This document shows positions 35,458-47,480 of a stretch of DNA of 64,000 bases, piece after piece. Each line of letters opens with the position of its first letter. Position 1 is the stretch's first letter. Position numbers and translations under genes: made by a program. The notes under the pieces are model-generated. The model did not search any database and was not told the DNA's origin. It worked only from the letters and a program-made list of their open reading frames with translations. The DNA comes from Pseudomonas sp. MM211 (GTDB lineage Bacteria; Pseudomonadota; Gammaproteobacteria; Pseudomonadales; Pseudomonadaceae). The stretch spans positions 2,356,001-2,420,000 of the forward strand of contig NZ_CP081942.1 of the NCBI RefSeq assembly GCF_020386635.1, in the 5' to 3' direction.

Positions 35458-36745
35458 TACGGCCCAGCACACGCAGGTAGAGGTTCATGCTGGTGCCAGC
35501 GCCTGGTGCGGTCTCGACCCGCACATCACCGCCGGTGTTGTTGGCGAAGTCACGTGCCTGTGCCAGGCCCAGCCCGGTTCCGTGGCCTGCCTGCTTGGTG
35601 GTGAAGAACGGGTCGAACACCTTGCTTGCCAGTTCCTCGGACATGCCCGGCCCGTCGTCTTTGACGCTGAGCACCAGATACGCGCCGTCACCCAGTAACG
35701 AGTCCCCCGTGACCTGTTGCTGGCGCGTGGCGATCTGCACCTGACCACTGCCTTGCATGGCGTCGCGCGCATTGCTGAGCAGGTTGAGCACCACGGCCTG
35801 CAGCTGTACTTCGTCGCACATCACGGCCACGTCTCTGGCTGTCAGGTCGAAGCTCAGTTCGATGCCATTACCCAGGGTGCCGGCGAGCAGGTCACGGGAT
35901 CGTTCTATGCGCTCGCTGATATCGATGCAGGCCAGCTCCGGGCCGTCCTGGCGTACGTTGGCCAGCAACTGACGGATCAGCTTGCCGCCTTGCTCCACCG
36001 CCTGCAGCCCGGTCTGACAGAAACGCTCCACCTCTGCGGGGCGACGCGCACGCAGATGAGCCATCTGCAGGCTGGCGCTGAGTACTTGCAGCAGGTTGTT
36101 CACATCATGGGCGATGCTTGCCGTGAGCATTCCCAGGGATGACACCCGTCGCGCATGGCGCAGCGACGCTTCAGCTTCGCGGTGCTGGGTCTGGGCATGT
36201 TCCAGTTGATCTGCCAGTTCGCTGGCGCGCCGCTCACGCTGCACTTCAAGCAGACGCAAGTGCAGCAGGGCCGCTGTTTGCCGCGCCAAAGCTTGTAGGG
36301 CCTGGCGCTGTGCCTCGCTGAGCGTGCGTGGGCGGGTATCGATCACGCACACGGAGCCCAGCAGGTGGCCTGCATCGGTGCGAATGGGGGCCCCGGCATA
36401 GAAGCGAATGTAGGGCGGGCCGAGCACCAGCGCGCTGTGCTGGAAGCGTGGATCTTGGGTCGCATCCTCCACCACCAGCACGTTGTCCGGCTCTAGAATC
36501 GCGTGGGCACAAAACGCTAGGTCGCGGTGGGTCTCACTGACATCCAGGCCAATGCAGGCCTTGAACCACTGCCGCTCACGGTCGACCAGCGACACCAGCG
36601 CAATCGGCGTTTCGCATAACGTGGTCGCCAACTGCACGACATCATCGAAGCCTTGCTCCGGCGCGGAGTCGAGGATTTCGAGGTGTTCGAGTGAGAGAAC
36701 GCGCTCTTCCTCATCAGGCGGGAAGGGGGCAGGGCGATGGGGCAT
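35432..36745 (-). CDS. GAF-domain sensor histidine kinase
   Basis: A 437-residue soluble histidine kinase. A GAF domain (about 15-165; TLCETPIALVSLVDRERQWF, HAILEPDNVLVVEDATQD) with a C-F-A-C-like core is followed by a coiled linker, the HisKA-type H-box SIAHDVNNLLQV with H213, and the ATPase domain with N-box NLLSNARDAM, G1 DDGPGM and G2 HGTGLGLA. No transmembrane segment or receiver, so it senses a cytoplasmic signal. The ATG at 36745 (MPHRPAPFPPD) is used, and the upstream frame is ignored. Overlaps clsB at its 3' end; the signal and partner regulator are unknown. Confidence 0.88.
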   Translation of the reverse strand: MPHRPAPFPPDEEERVLSLEHLEILDSAPEQGFDDVVQLATTLCETPIALVSLVDRERQWFKACIGLDVSETHRDLAFCAHAILEPDNVLVVEDATQDPRFQHSALVLGPPYIRFYAGAPIRTDAGHLLGSVCVIDTRPRTLSEAQRQALQALARQTAALLHLRLLEVQRERRASELADQLEHAQTQHREAEASLRHARRVSSLGMLTASIAHDVNNLLQVLSASLQMAHLRARRPAEVERFCQTGLQAVEQGGKLIRQLLANVRQDGPELACIDISERIERSRDLLAGTLGNGIELSFDLTARDVAVMCDEVQLQAVVLNLLSNARDAMQGSGQVQIATRQQQVTGDSLLGDGAYLVLSVKDDGPGMSEELASKVFDPFFTTKQAGHGTGLGLAQARDFANNTGGDVRVETAPGAGTSMNLYLRVLGRISVVDRAG

Positions 36746-36980
36746 CGGAGGGTACCGCAGGCAGGGTTGGCGGCATGATGCGCTGTGCCCCAATGGACGG
36801 CAAGCAACTTGTGAAGGGAGCGGGCGGGCGGACTTCCTCGCTCAGAGGCGGCTTTGTGATGGTTGCGCAAACACTGCGAGGGCCATCGATTATCGAACTC
36901 AAGCGAGGCTGCAGGTGCCTGGAATGGGCACCCAAAGCGACGAATGGCTGACTAGTCAGCTAGCCAGGCGGAAATACCGC

Positions 36981-38072
36981 TTAGCGGTAGCGTTCCAGCC
37001 AGTGGGCGTAGGGGGCTGGCAGCGTCCAGGAGGCTTTGTCGACACCCAGCTCCTTGGCGGCGAAGTATGGCCAGTGCGGGTCGGCCAGGTGGGCGCGGCC
37101 GATGGATACCAGGTCGAGGTGACCGGCTTTGACTGCTTCTTCCGCCAGTTGTGGCGTGCCGAAGCCCCAGGCGGAGGTTACCGGCAGGTCGGCCTCGCGG
37201 CGCACGCGTTCGGCGATCGGGCCCATGAAGGCCGGGCCCCATGGGATGTTGGTATCAGGGATGGTGAAGCCGACGCTGACGCTCAGCAGATCCAGGCCAC
37301 CGGCCTTGAAGCGGCGGGCCAGCTCGATGGACTCTTCGAGAGTCTGCTCGTCACGGCCGTCGTATTCGAGCACGCCAAAGCGGGCTGTCAGCGGCAGGTG
37401 CTCAGGCCAGACTTCGCGAACGGCGGCGAGGGTTTCCAGCATGAAGCGGCTGCGGTTGTCGAAGCTGCCGCCGTAGGCATCGGTGCGCTGGTTGGAGTGC
37501 TCGGAAAAGAAGCTCTGGCCCAGGTAGCCGTGGGCGAAGTGCAGTTCGATCCATTCGAAGCCGGCGTCACGGGCGCGGCGGGCGGCGTCGACGAAGTTCT
37601 GGCGTACCCGGGCGATATCTTCCAGGGTCATGGCGCGTGGCACTTTCGGCAGGTTGGCGCCAAAGGCGATGGCCGACGGTGCGATGGTTTCCCAGCCGCG
37701 CGAATCGTTATCGGCGATATGGTCGTCGCCTTCCCATGGGCGGTTGGCGCTGGCTTTGCGGCCGGCGTGGGCGATCTGGATGCCTGGCACTGAGCCGGCG
37801 GCCTTGATGGCTTGCACCACCGGGACGAACGCCTGGGCGTGTTCGTCGCTCCAGATGCCGGCGCAGCCGGGGGTGATACGGCCTTCCGGGGCAACGGCGG
37901 TCGCCTCGACGACCAGCAGGCCTGCGCCGCCACGCGCCATGCCGGCCAGGTGCACATGGTGCCAGTCGTTGATGAGGCCATCGTCGGCCATGTACTGACA
38001 CATCGGCGGGATGGCGATGCGGTTGCGAAGGGTGACGTCTTTCAGCTTGAAGGGTTCGAACAGCGCAGACAT
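36981..38072 (-). CDS. xenA: Xenobiotic reductase A (YqjM-type Old Yellow Enzyme)
   Basis: A 363-residue FMN-dependent NAD(P)H reductase very close in sequence to Pseudomonas putida XenA. It begins MSALFEPFKLKDVTLRNRIA and carries IPPMCQYMAD with the redox-modulating C25, the WIELHFAHGYLGQSFFSEHSN substrate loop, and RTDAYGGSFDNRSRF. It reduces 2-cyclohexenone, coumarins and nitro compounds. The class differs from the XenB-type enzyme at 27.4 kb. GGAG lies seven bases before the ATG at 38072. A divergent ArsR gene starts close by with a perfect palindrome between them. The stop codon sits in the loop of a 6-bp hairpin. Confidence 0.96.
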   Translation of the reverse strand: MSALFEPFKLKDVTLRNRIAIPPMCQYMADDGLINDWHHVHLAGMARGGAGLLVVEATAVAPEGRITPGCAGIWSDEHAQAFVPVVQAIKAAGSVPGIQIAHAGRKASANRPWEGDDHIADNDSRGWETIAPSAIAFGANLPKVPRAMTLEDIARVRQNFVDAARRARDAGFEWIELHFAHGYLGQSFFSEHSNQRTDAYGGSFDNRSRFMLETLAAVREVWPEHLPLTARFGVLEYDGRDEQTLEESIELARRFKAGGLDLLSVSVGFTIPDTNIPWGPAFMGPIAERVRREADLPVTSAWGFGTPQLAEEAVKAGHLDLVSIGRAHLADPHWPYFAAKELGVDKASWTLPAPYAHWLERYR

Positions 38073-38104
38073 GGGCAAACTCCAGATTGATTCGTTCGTT
38101 ACTT

Positions 38105-38126
38105 TAGTTCGATCATAATCGAACTA
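38105..38126. promoter_or_regulatory. Perfect TAGTTCGAT/ATCGAACTA operator candidate (xenA-arsR)
   Basis: Nine-base perfect inverted arms at 38105-38113 and 38118-38126 with a CATA centre, in the 50-90-base gap between the divergent xenA and ArsR genes. The size and symmetry fit an ArsR dimer site. It overlaps an in-frame ATG at 38126, which argues that translation of the regulator starts further downstream. Confidence 0.75.
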
Positions 38127-38161
38127 TGGCAATTGTCGATAGCCCCGTTATCATGTGCAGC

Positions 38162-38461
38162 ATGCGCCCCTTCAAACATCCCGATCCCCGTGACCTGACA
38201 CTCGAGCGTCTGCTGTACGCCTTGAGTGACCCCGTTCGCCTGGAGATCGTTCGCTGCCTGGCCGGTGTGACTGAGGCCACCTGTGGTGAGCTCGATGGTG
38301 GCCGCCCCAAGTCCAGCATGTCTCACCATTTCCGGGTGCTGCGCGATGCCGGCCTGGTGCATACGCGCAACATCGGCACCACGCACATGAACTCCTTGCG
38401 TAGCGCCGAGCTGGATACGCGCTTCCCCGGGCTGCTGAGCGCCATTCTTTCGCAGCATTGA
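38162..38461 (+). CDS. ArsR-family transcriptional regulator (xenA divergon)
   Basis: A 99-residue winged-helix repressor from the ATG at 38162 (MRPFKHPDPRDLTLERLLYA); the ATGs at 38126 and 38153 are alternatives. The fold is seen in YALSDPVRLEIVRCLAGVTE and the recognition helix in KSSMSHHFRVLRDAGLVHT. There is no ELCVCDL metal box. Two cysteines (VRCLAG and ATCGEL) could sense thiol-reactive compounds. It is divergent from xenA and probably controls it and itself through the palindrome at 38105-38126. Confidence 0.88.
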   Translation: MRPFKHPDPRDLTLERLLYALSDPVRLEIVRCLAGVTEATCGELDGGRPKSSMSHHFRVLRDAGLVHTRNIGTTHMNSLRSAELDTRFPGLLSAILSQH

Positions 38462-38618
38462 TACGCCTCTCATAACAACCGATTCTCGTCTTGCCGCATT
38501 CGCCGGTGTGCTCGGCTGCGCGCGTTAATTGGTTGAACCACGATTTTGCCGCCTCGGTCTGACCTTGCAGATGGCCTCGAAAGGCCACGGACAATCCGTA
38601 ACCTGATGAGAGAACCTT

Positions 38619-39056
38619 ATGCAGATCTTCGAAGCATTACGTGAAAGCCACGATCGCCAGCGGGCAATGGCCGAGGCGCTGGTCGCCACCCAGGGCGATT
38701 CGCCAGAGCGCGCCCAGTATTACCGTGAACTGAAAGAGGAGCTGCTCGCCCATGCTCGAGCGGAAGAGCGGTTCTTCTACTCGCCGTTGATGAAGCACGA
38801 CTCCGGCGTCGATCTGTCTCGCCACGGCGTTGCCGAGCACCACGAGATGGATGAGTTGCTTGAGACCCTGGAAGAAACCGACCCGTCCAGCCCTTCGTGG
38901 CTCGCTACCGCCCGCAAACTCAAGGACAAGATCTTCCATCACTTGGAAGACGAGGAGCACACCTTCTTCCAGCAGGCCGGGAAGATGCTCACCCAGCAGC
39001 AGAAAATCGCGCTGGCGACCGACTACGTCAAGGACTACGAGGAAGCATTGGGCTGA
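38619..39056 (+). CDS. Hemerythrin HHE-domain protein
   Basis: A 145-residue four-helix-bundle protein with the expected di-iron ligands: ESHDRQR (H11), LLAHARAEERFF, VAEHHEMDELL and IFHHLEDEEHTFF. Such proteins bind O2 or iron, or protect against nitrosative or oxidative damage; the exact role is unknown. The start MQIFEALRESHDRQ is normal and a purine-rich Shine-Dalgarno (GAGAACC) is nearby. It is single-gene, with a 157-base gap after the ArsR gene, and convergent with the hybrid kinase. Confidence 0.9.
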   Translation: MQIFEALRESHDRQRAMAEALVATQGDSPERAQYYRELKEELLAHARAEERFFYSPLMKHDSGVDLSRHGVAEHHEMDELLETLEETDPSSPSWLATARKLKDKIFHHLEDEEHTFFQQAGKMLTQQQKIALATDYVKDYEEALG

Positions 39057-39089
39057 GAGGGCTGGTGCTGCAGCCGGGTGTTGGAAGCG

Positions 39090-41906
<2,817 letters not shown>

Positions 41907-42113
41907 CAGAGACGTGGTGGTTCACAGGGGCATTGCTTTCAACAGCCGAAGTTGGCTGATTCGCAGCCGTCATAACGCGCTGAATTGGCTCGCTGATGAC
42001 GGTTGAAAACTTGTACAGGTAATTCTGTTTGTAGAACTTATTGATGGCCAGTTGCTCGAATTTTTGTAGAGCGGCCGTTTCGCTGGTTGCGCCCATTCAT
42101 ACAGGGGAAGCCA

Positions 42114-43718
42114 ATGGTTAATAGCGGCAAACAGAGTTTCCGTGTCGATAACACCTCGTCCGGGGACATCTCCGGCTCCGGCAAGAACATCTTCTTTGCG
42201 GCGGTAGAAACCACCCGCATGCCGATGATAATCGCCGACCCGAATCGTGACGATAATCCGATCATCTTCGCCAATAACGCCTTTCTGGAGATGACCGGTT
42301 ACAGCGCTGAAGAAGTCGTCGGTAGGAACTGCCGTTTCCTGCAGGGACCGGAAACGGATCGCGCGGTGGTCGCGCAGGTTCGTGAAGCGGTTGCGATGAG
42401 GCAAGAACTGGCCGTCGAGCTGATCAACTACCGAAAAGACGGCTCGACGTTCTGGAGTGCGCTGTTTATTTCGCCGGTCTACAACGACGCCGGTGAGCTG
42501 ATTTATTTCTTTTCTTCCCAGTTGGATATCAGCCGTCGTCGCGATGCCGAGGAAGGTTTGCGCCAGGCGCAGAAAATGGAAGCGCTGGGCCAGCTCACGG
42601 GCGGTATTGCCCATGACTTCAATAACCTGCTGCAAGTGATGATCGGCTACCTCGAGGTGCTCGACCGCACGATAGCCAAGCCTGCATACGACCAGGAGCG
42701 CATGCAGCGCTACGTGCGCAACTCCCGTAATGCCGCTGATCGTGCTGCCACCCTTACCCAGCAACTGCTGGCGTTTGCGCGCAAGCAGAAGCTCGAGGGC
42801 CGCGTGCTCAACCTCAACGGGCTTATCAACGGCTTCCAGGAGTTGGGTGAGCGAACCCTGGGGCAGTCCACCCTGCGGTTGACGCTCGAGAAGACGCTCT
42901 GGAACTGCCGAATCGACCCGACGCAGGCCGAAGTCGCCTTTCTCAATATCCTTATCAATGCCCGCGATGCGCTTGAAGGGCGTGAGCATCCGACGGTCGA
43001 TATCGAAACCAAGAACGTGGTGGTCGACGACTTGGGCAGCATGTCTTATGACGGTTTGATGCCGGGGCGTTACGTCAGCATCGCCATCACTGACAACGGC
43101 ATCGGCATGGCCGAGAGCGTGAGTACACGAGTGATGGATCCCTTCTTCACCACCAAGGAGGAGGGCAAAGGCTCAGGCCTCGGCCTGTCGATGGTCTATG
43201 GCTTCGTCAAACAGTCCGGCGGCACGGTGCGGATTTATTCCGAAGAGGGTGTTGGTACGACGTTGCGTCTGTATTTCCCCGCAGATGACAGCCAGGTTAC
43301 CCAGCGTCTTGCCAAGGAGCAGCCAGGCGAGCGCAATGGCACTGAGCGCGTGCTGATCGTGGAAGACCGGCCGGATGTGGCCGATCTGGCCAAGATGGTG
43401 CTCGAAGACTATGGCTACATCGCCGAGATATCCATGAACGCCCGTGAAGCGCTGCTAATGCTCGACATGGCCGACTACGACCTGCTGTTCACCGACCTGA
43501 TCATGCCTGGTGGAATGAATGGCGTGATGCTCGCCCGCGAAGCCAGGCGTCGCAAACCGGGGCTGAAAGTACTGCTCACCACGGGTTACTCCGAGAGTTC
43601 TCTGGAGAGCACCGACGCTGCCGGCAGTGAATTCGAGGTGATATCCAAGCCATACGTGCCGACCGATCTGGCCCGCAAAGTGCGCCAGGTCATCGAGGGG
43701 CCGACAGGCGTTGGCTGA
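42114..43718 (+). CDS. LOV-domain hybrid histidine kinase (blue-light receptor)
   Basis: A 534-residue hybrid kinase. The N-terminal LOV domain has the flavin-adduct signature GRNCRFLQG with photoactive C73, preceded by [15 protein letters not shown]. The kinase core has H167 in [26 protein letters not shown] as N-box and [13 protein letters not shown] as G2. The C-terminal receiver has [14 protein letters not shown] and D461 in [14 protein letters not shown]. The length and architecture match the LOV-HK-RR photoreceptor of P. syringae. The ATG at 42114 has GGGGAAG nearby; an extension to 42087 is not supported. It is divergent from the multi-PAS kinase (207-base gap). Lacking an output domain, it must signal to another protein. 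Confidence 0.93.
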   Translation: MVNSGKQSFRVDNTSSGDISGSGKNIFFAAVETTRMPMIIADPNRDDNPIIFANNAFLEMTGYSAEEVVGRNCRFLQGPETDRAVVAQVREAVAMRQELAVELINYRKDGSTFWSALFISPVYNDAGELIYFFSSQLDISRRRDAEEGLRQAQKMEALGQLTGGIAHDFNNLLQVMIGYLEVLDRTIAKPAYDQERMQRYVRNSRNAADRAATLTQQLLAFARKQKLEGRVLNLNGLINGFQELGERTLGQSTLRLTLEKTLWNCRIDPTQAEVAFLNILINARDALEGREHPTVDIETKNVVVDDLGSMSYDGLMPGRYVSIAITDNGIGMAESVSTRVMDPFFTTKEEGKGSGLGLSMVYGFVKQSGGTVRIYSEEGVGTTLRLYFPADDSQVTQRLAKEQPGERNGTERVLIVEDRPDVADLAKMVLEDYGYIAEISMNAREALLMLDMADYDLLFTDLIMPGGMNGVMLAREARRRKPGLKVLLTTGYSESSLESTDAAGSEFEVISKPYVPTDLARKVRQVIEGPTGVG

Positions 43719-43722
43719 TCGT

Positions 43723-43755
43723 CCTCACTGCTGCCTTAGCTTGCTGATAGTGAGG
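43723..43755. repeat. CCTCACT/AGTGAGG inverted repeat after the LOV kinase gene
   Basis: Seven-base perfect arms, 19 bases apart, just after the stop at 43718. No T-run follows, so a transcription terminator is not clear. Confidence 0.35.
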
Positions 43756-43873
43756 AGAATCTTCAGCGTTGGCCGAGAGCGTGAGCGCTCCGATAGGTTC
43801 ACACAAACGAACCGTATGACGAGCGGTATCAATACAGTGCGAACCGATTTGCCCATCGTTGCCTCACATTATT

Positions 43874-44149
43874 ATGGACAACTATATAAATAGATTTACC
43901 TCTGAAACAGGCTGCCGACTTGACCTTGAAAAAGGCCCAACCGGCATATGCTTCAAAGCGATGTCAGCGGACGGGCAATGCGTGGGGAGCAGGTGTCTGA
44001 GTAAGGCCCAACTGGAAAACTGCGCCTTGGTGCAAGCCGTGATGCTCGACTTCATCGCTCAAACCAATAGGGTGCTGGAACCAAACAGGAGGCTTGCCTC
44101 CTCGGCGCATATGCCTAAGAAAGATACCGGCCCTGCTCCGCGCTGCTAG
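43874..44149 (+). CDS. Small hypothetical protein after the LOV kinase
   Basis: A 91-residue protein from the ATG at 43874 (MDNYINRFTSETGCRL); a TTG at 43859 is in the same frame. It has four or five cysteines, no recognised domain, no signal peptide and no membrane helix. Its upstream region is AT-richer than the neighbours. There is no good Shine-Dalgarno, so coding status is moderate. Confidence 0.5.
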   Translation: MDNYINRFTSETGCRLDLEKGPTGICFKAMSADGQCVGSRCLSKAQLENCALVQAVMLDFIAQTNRVLEPNRRLASSAHMPKKDTGPAPRC

Positions 44150-44322
44150 CCCTGTGTTGAACAGATACTCGATGTGCAGCGAACGTCATCGCCTCTATTG
44201 GCAGCCGGGCGAAAGCACCATCGTTTTTGCATAAATCCCATGGGGTAAGGCAGTTCTGCAACTACCTTGCTTGGCGCGACGTGTTTACAGTGCACGTCTT
44301 CGTTCGAGCAGGTGTTCGCGTT

Positions 44323-44832
44323 ATGAATCTTTGGTTTCGCCTTTTTCTGATGCTGCTGCGCCGGCCATGGCGCCGGCCTGTATCTGCGTTCGAAACCACC
44401 GTCGTGCGCATGCGAGTCTGGCCGCTTGATCTCGACCTTAACCGCCACGTCACCAATGGCCGCTACTTCACCCTGTCTGATGTCGGGCGTATGGATTACG
44501 TACTGCGCAGCGGTGCGTTTCGGGTAGCGCTGCGTCATCGTGCCCTGCCTATCGTCGGTGATGTATGGGGCAAGTTCCGTCGCGAACTGAAGCTGTTCCA
44601 GGCTTTTGAAGTGCATACCCGGATGTTGGGTTGGGATGAAAAATGGAGCTTTATCGAACACCGATTCGTGAGGGATGGCCGGGTGCTGGGCGTGGTCATC
44701 ATGCGCGGCTTGTTCCGTGGGCCGAAAGGCAACGTATCGCCAGGTGAGTTCGCGTTGGAACTGAACTTGCGCGAACAGTCCCCGCCACTGCCCGACTGGT
44801 TGAGCAACTGGTCGAGAGCTGCGACCGCTTGA
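44323..44832 (+). CDS. Thioesterase-family (hotdog) protein
   Basis: A 169-residue hotdog-fold protein of the acyl-CoA thioesterase / THEM6-like family. The conserved core DLDLNRHVTNGRYFTLSDVG carries the catalytic aspartate-asparagine region. VGDVWGKFRRELKLFQAFE and EKWSFIEHRFVRDGRVLG follow. A short hydrophobic N-terminus (LWFRLFLMLLRRPWRRP) may give membrane association. The ATG at 44323 is preferred; the frame runs to 44227 without support. Convergent with the TonB receptor gene across a 15-bp perfect hairpin. Confidence 0.85.
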   Translation: MNLWFRLFLMLLRRPWRRPVSAFETTVVRMRVWPLDLDLNRHVTNGRYFTLSDVGRMDYVLRSGAFRVALRHRALPIVGDVWGKFRRELKLFQAFEVHTRMLGWDEKWSFIEHRFVRDGRVLGVVIMRGLFRGPKGNVSPGEFALELNLREQSPPLPDWLSNWSRAATA

Positions 44833-44869
44833 GCAGCCAACTGCGTGATGAAGAGCAGTGAGTGGGTAC

Positions 44870-44906
44870 GCCATGGCCACGTAGCCAGTCGCTACGTGGC
44901 CATGGC
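44870..44906. repeat. Perfect 15-bp inverted repeat between convergent genes
   Basis: Arms at 44870-44884 and 44892-44906 (GCCATGGCCACGTAG and its exact complement) with a seven-base loop. It lies between the thioesterase stop and the TonB receptor stop, where it could act as a shared transcript end, although no clear T-run follows on either side. Confidence 0.75.
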
Positions 44907-44912
44907 CGTGGT

Positions 44913-46991
44913 CTAGAAGTCCAGCGTCAGCCCCGCATAAACTGCCCGACCATCGCCTGCCGCGTGTAGCGATTGCTGCACACCGGCGCTGTCGTCATAC
45001 CAGGCGTATTCGTAGTAACGGTCGGTGATGTTCTTGGCCTGCACATCGACGCTCAGGGTTGGCGTGACCTGATAAGTCGCCCCCAGATTGAGCAGCAGGT
45101 AATCGCCGAACTTGCCGGTGCTGTTGGTGCGTTCGAGGTAGTAGTCGCTCTGGCCGTTGACCCAGGCGGACAGCTCGAGCTCAGGCGTCAGCTGATAGGT
45201 CGAGCCAGCGGCGTACAGGTGATGAGGCACGTGATCCATCTCCTTGCCCTTGCTGGCCGGCAGGTTGGGATTGGGCTCGAGGATCTCCGAGAACTGCCGC
45301 GAGTAGGACAGCCAGATGCTGCTGGCGTCGCTGGGGTACAGGTTGAGCTGCACATCCCAGCCTTTGCGCAAGGTTTTACCGACGTTCTCGGCATCGCCAA
45401 CCGCGTCGTTGAGCTTGCGCTGCACTTCATCCGAGGCCTTCTGCTCCCAGTAGGCGATACGGCCATCGATCCAGGCGGCTGGCTTGAACTTGATGCCGGT
45501 TTCCCAGCCATCGTTGATCGACGGTTTCAGGTCGTCGCTGAGGGTCGCCAGGCGATAAGCCGCCGACCCGACACCGACCTGATAGCTGCGGCCCCAGTTG
45601 GCATAAAGGCTGGCTTGCTCCCAGGGCGAGTAGACGACGCTGATCTTCGGCTGTTTGATCAGGCCATAGTCGTTGACGTCGGCATGCTCACCGCTCAAAC
45701 CATTGACGTAGCCGCCATACAGCTTGTCGACGCGGTACGCGGGGATGATCTTCAGCGACTCGCTGGGCTCGATCACCGCCTGCACATAGGTGCCGTAAAC
45801 ATTCAGGTCGAACTGCTGATCGCGGGTCTGCGCCACGCGGTTGCGCTGCTGCGTGCGGTAACGCAGGCTTTCGTTCTCCTGGCGCTGTACCTCGGCACCA
45901 CCCTCCAGGGCGAAGGCATGCAGATGCTCCACCTCGGGGCGCCAGGTCAGGCTGCTCAGCGCGCCGTACTGGGTTTCGTCGGCGTAACGTTCCTGTTGCG
46001 ATGAGGTGCGCCAGTACTGCGTCCAGCGGCGGTCTTCGAAGGTATTCACGTAGGCCTTGCTGGCCCAGCTCAGGGTCTCCGAGAGGTTGGCGTCGAGGTG
46101 CAGGCTGAGCTGGTTCATTTCCCGTTCACCGGTGTCGGTGGCGTTGTTGGCGTAGGATTGACGTGGCCGGTTGCGGGAGTCAGAGCGGCTCAGGTAGCCG
46201 GCTTCGTCGGCATCGACGGTGTAGTGCCGGGCGATCAACCCGGCACGCCAGGCGTCATCGTCTGCGGTATAGAACCACTTGCCGGCGAAGCTCATGCGCT
46301 CGGCCTTTGCGTGATCCCGATAGCCATCGCTGCCCTGATAGCTGAAGGCGTAGTTCTGGCTCCAGTTGCCGCCTTCGATGCCCTTCACCAGTTGCAGTTC
46401 ACGGGTGTCGAAGCTGCCATAGCGCAGCCGCAACTTGCCTTCGTTGCCGCCCTGGCGGGTATTGATGCTGGCGTTGCCGGCGATGTTGTGCAGCCCGTAG
46501 CGCGGGTCGTTGGTGCCGCGCACCACTTCGAGGCTGTCGATCTCCAGCGGGAAGACCATGTCGATGAAGGGCATGTTGCCGTCGTTGGTATTGCTGGGAA
46601 TACCGTCGATCAGCAGCTTGACGGCATTCACCTCACCCTCGCCGTTGAAGCCGCGAAACGACAACTTGCCGGAGGTGGTGCCCTGATTGAATTGGGTCAG
46701 CATTACACCGGGCGCTCGGCTGAACAGTTCCCAGCTGTATTGCACCGGCTGCTTTTCGAGGATGTCGGCACCGAGTACATCGACCGAGCTGAGAATGTTG
46801 TGGCTGGCCAGCGGGCCGGCTTGCCCTGCAACGACGCTGACCGCGCCGAGTGTGACGAGCGAATCGCCGGTGTTGCGGGTGTCGGCAACGGCCTGGCTCA
46901 GCGGCGTGAGGGCGAACAGGCAGGACAGCATGACGGTTGGCGCCGAACGGCGCGCGAGCGGCAGCAGCAGAGCGGTATCTGTTGTTTTCAT
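44913..46991 (-). CDS. TonB-dependent outer-membrane receptor
   Basis: A 692-residue outer-membrane receptor for an unidentified ligand (siderophore, metal complex or cofactor). The signal peptide ends near ALTPLSQAVA. A plug domain (about 60-180; GAVSVVAGQ, LLIDGIPSNTNDGN, LEVVRGTNDPRYGLHNIAGNASI) is followed by a 22-strand barrel with many aromatic girdle residues. The barrel ends AVYAGLTLDF, with the typical C-terminal phenylalanine. The ATG at 46991 has GGAAAA nearby, and a GTG five codons earlier is possible. It is 81 bases downstream of a DUF2946 gene in the same direction, which suggests a metal-related role. Confidence 0.93.
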   Translation of the reverse strand: MKTTDTALLLPLARRSAPTVMLSCLFALTPLSQAVADTRNTGDSLVTLGAVSVVAGQAGPLASHNILSSVDVLGADILEKQPVQYSWELFSRAPGVMLTQFNQGTTSGKLSFRGFNGEGEVNAVKLLIDGIPSNTNDGNMPFIDMVFPLEIDSLEVVRGTNDPRYGLHNIAGNASINTRQGGNEGKLRLRYGSFDTRELQLVKGIEGGNWSQNYAFSYQGSDGYRDHAKAERMSFAGKWFYTADDDAWRAGLIARHYTVDADEAGYLSRSDSRNRPRQSYANNATDTGEREMNQLSLHLDANLSETLSWASKAYVNTFEDRRWTQYWRTSSQQERYADETQYGALSSLTWRPEVEHLHAFALEGGAEVQRQENESLRYRTQQRNRVAQTRDQQFDLNVYGTYVQAVIEPSESLKIIPAYRVDKLYGGYVNGLSGEHADVNDYGLIKQPKISVVYSPWEQASLYANWGRSYQVGVGSAAYRLATLSDDLKPSINDGWETGIKFKPAAWIDGRIAYWEQKASDEVQRKLNDAVGDAENVGKTLRKGWDVQLNLYPSDASSIWLSYSRQFSEILEPNPNLPASKGKEMDHVPHHLYAAGSTYQLTPELELSAWVNGQSDYYLERTNSTGKFGDYLLLNLGATYQVTPTLSVDVQAKNITDRYYEYAWYDDSAGVQQSLHAAGDGRAVYAGLTLDF

Positions 46992-47072
46992 CAAAGGTTT
47001 TTCCACGCGGAATGGGTGGCGCTGTTTCCCGACCGCGCGCGGGCGCAGGCCGATGGAATCAGGCTGATTGGG

Positions 47073-47471
47073 TCACACGGCGAGGAAGCGGGAAGGGGAG
47101 GCGCGAGGATTCAGGGAGGGCCATAGATAGCGCGGTGGCGGTTGCGCCAGGCTGCGCACGACGATTGGCGACGGCCTCGCCGAGAGCCGGTGGCCAATGT
47201 TCCAGCTTGCGGTATTGAGGGCGATGGCCAGGGAAGAAGACGAGCACAGCGGGCAGTTGAATTGCGCACTCATCTGCTGGGACTGGCTGGAGCTGCCGTC
47301 ATCGTAACGCTGGCCGTGATCACTGCCAGAAGCGCAGTAACCGCCGTTCAGGCCGCTGAGGGCAAGGCCGCTCATTTGCCCGTGATGAATACCGCAGACG
47401 AACAGACTGAACAGGACGCTGGCGTAGAGCATCCATGCAATCAGTGACCGTTCATCGCGGGCGAATTTCAT
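47073..47471 (-). CDS. DUF2946 family membrane-associated protein
   Basis: A 132-residue protein of the DUF2946 family: a hydrophobic helix (WMLYASVLFSLFVCGIHHG) then a loop rich in His, Cys and Met (GQMSG, DHGQ, FNCPLCS) suited to soft-metal binding. DUF2946 genes often accompany copper or other metal receptor genes, and a TonB-dependent receptor lies immediately downstream here. Start at the ATG 47471 (MKFARDER); no Shine-Dalgarno is visible and an upstream extension exists. The molecular function is unproven. Confidence 0.8.
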   Translation of the reverse strand: MKFARDERSLIAWMLYASVLFSLFVCGIHHGQMSGLALSGLNGGYCASGSDHGQRYDDGSSSQSQQMSAQFNCPLCSSSSLAIALNTASWNIGHRLSARPSPIVVRSLAQPPPRYLWPSLNPRASPSRFLAV

Positions 47472-47480
47472 GGGGCCGAA

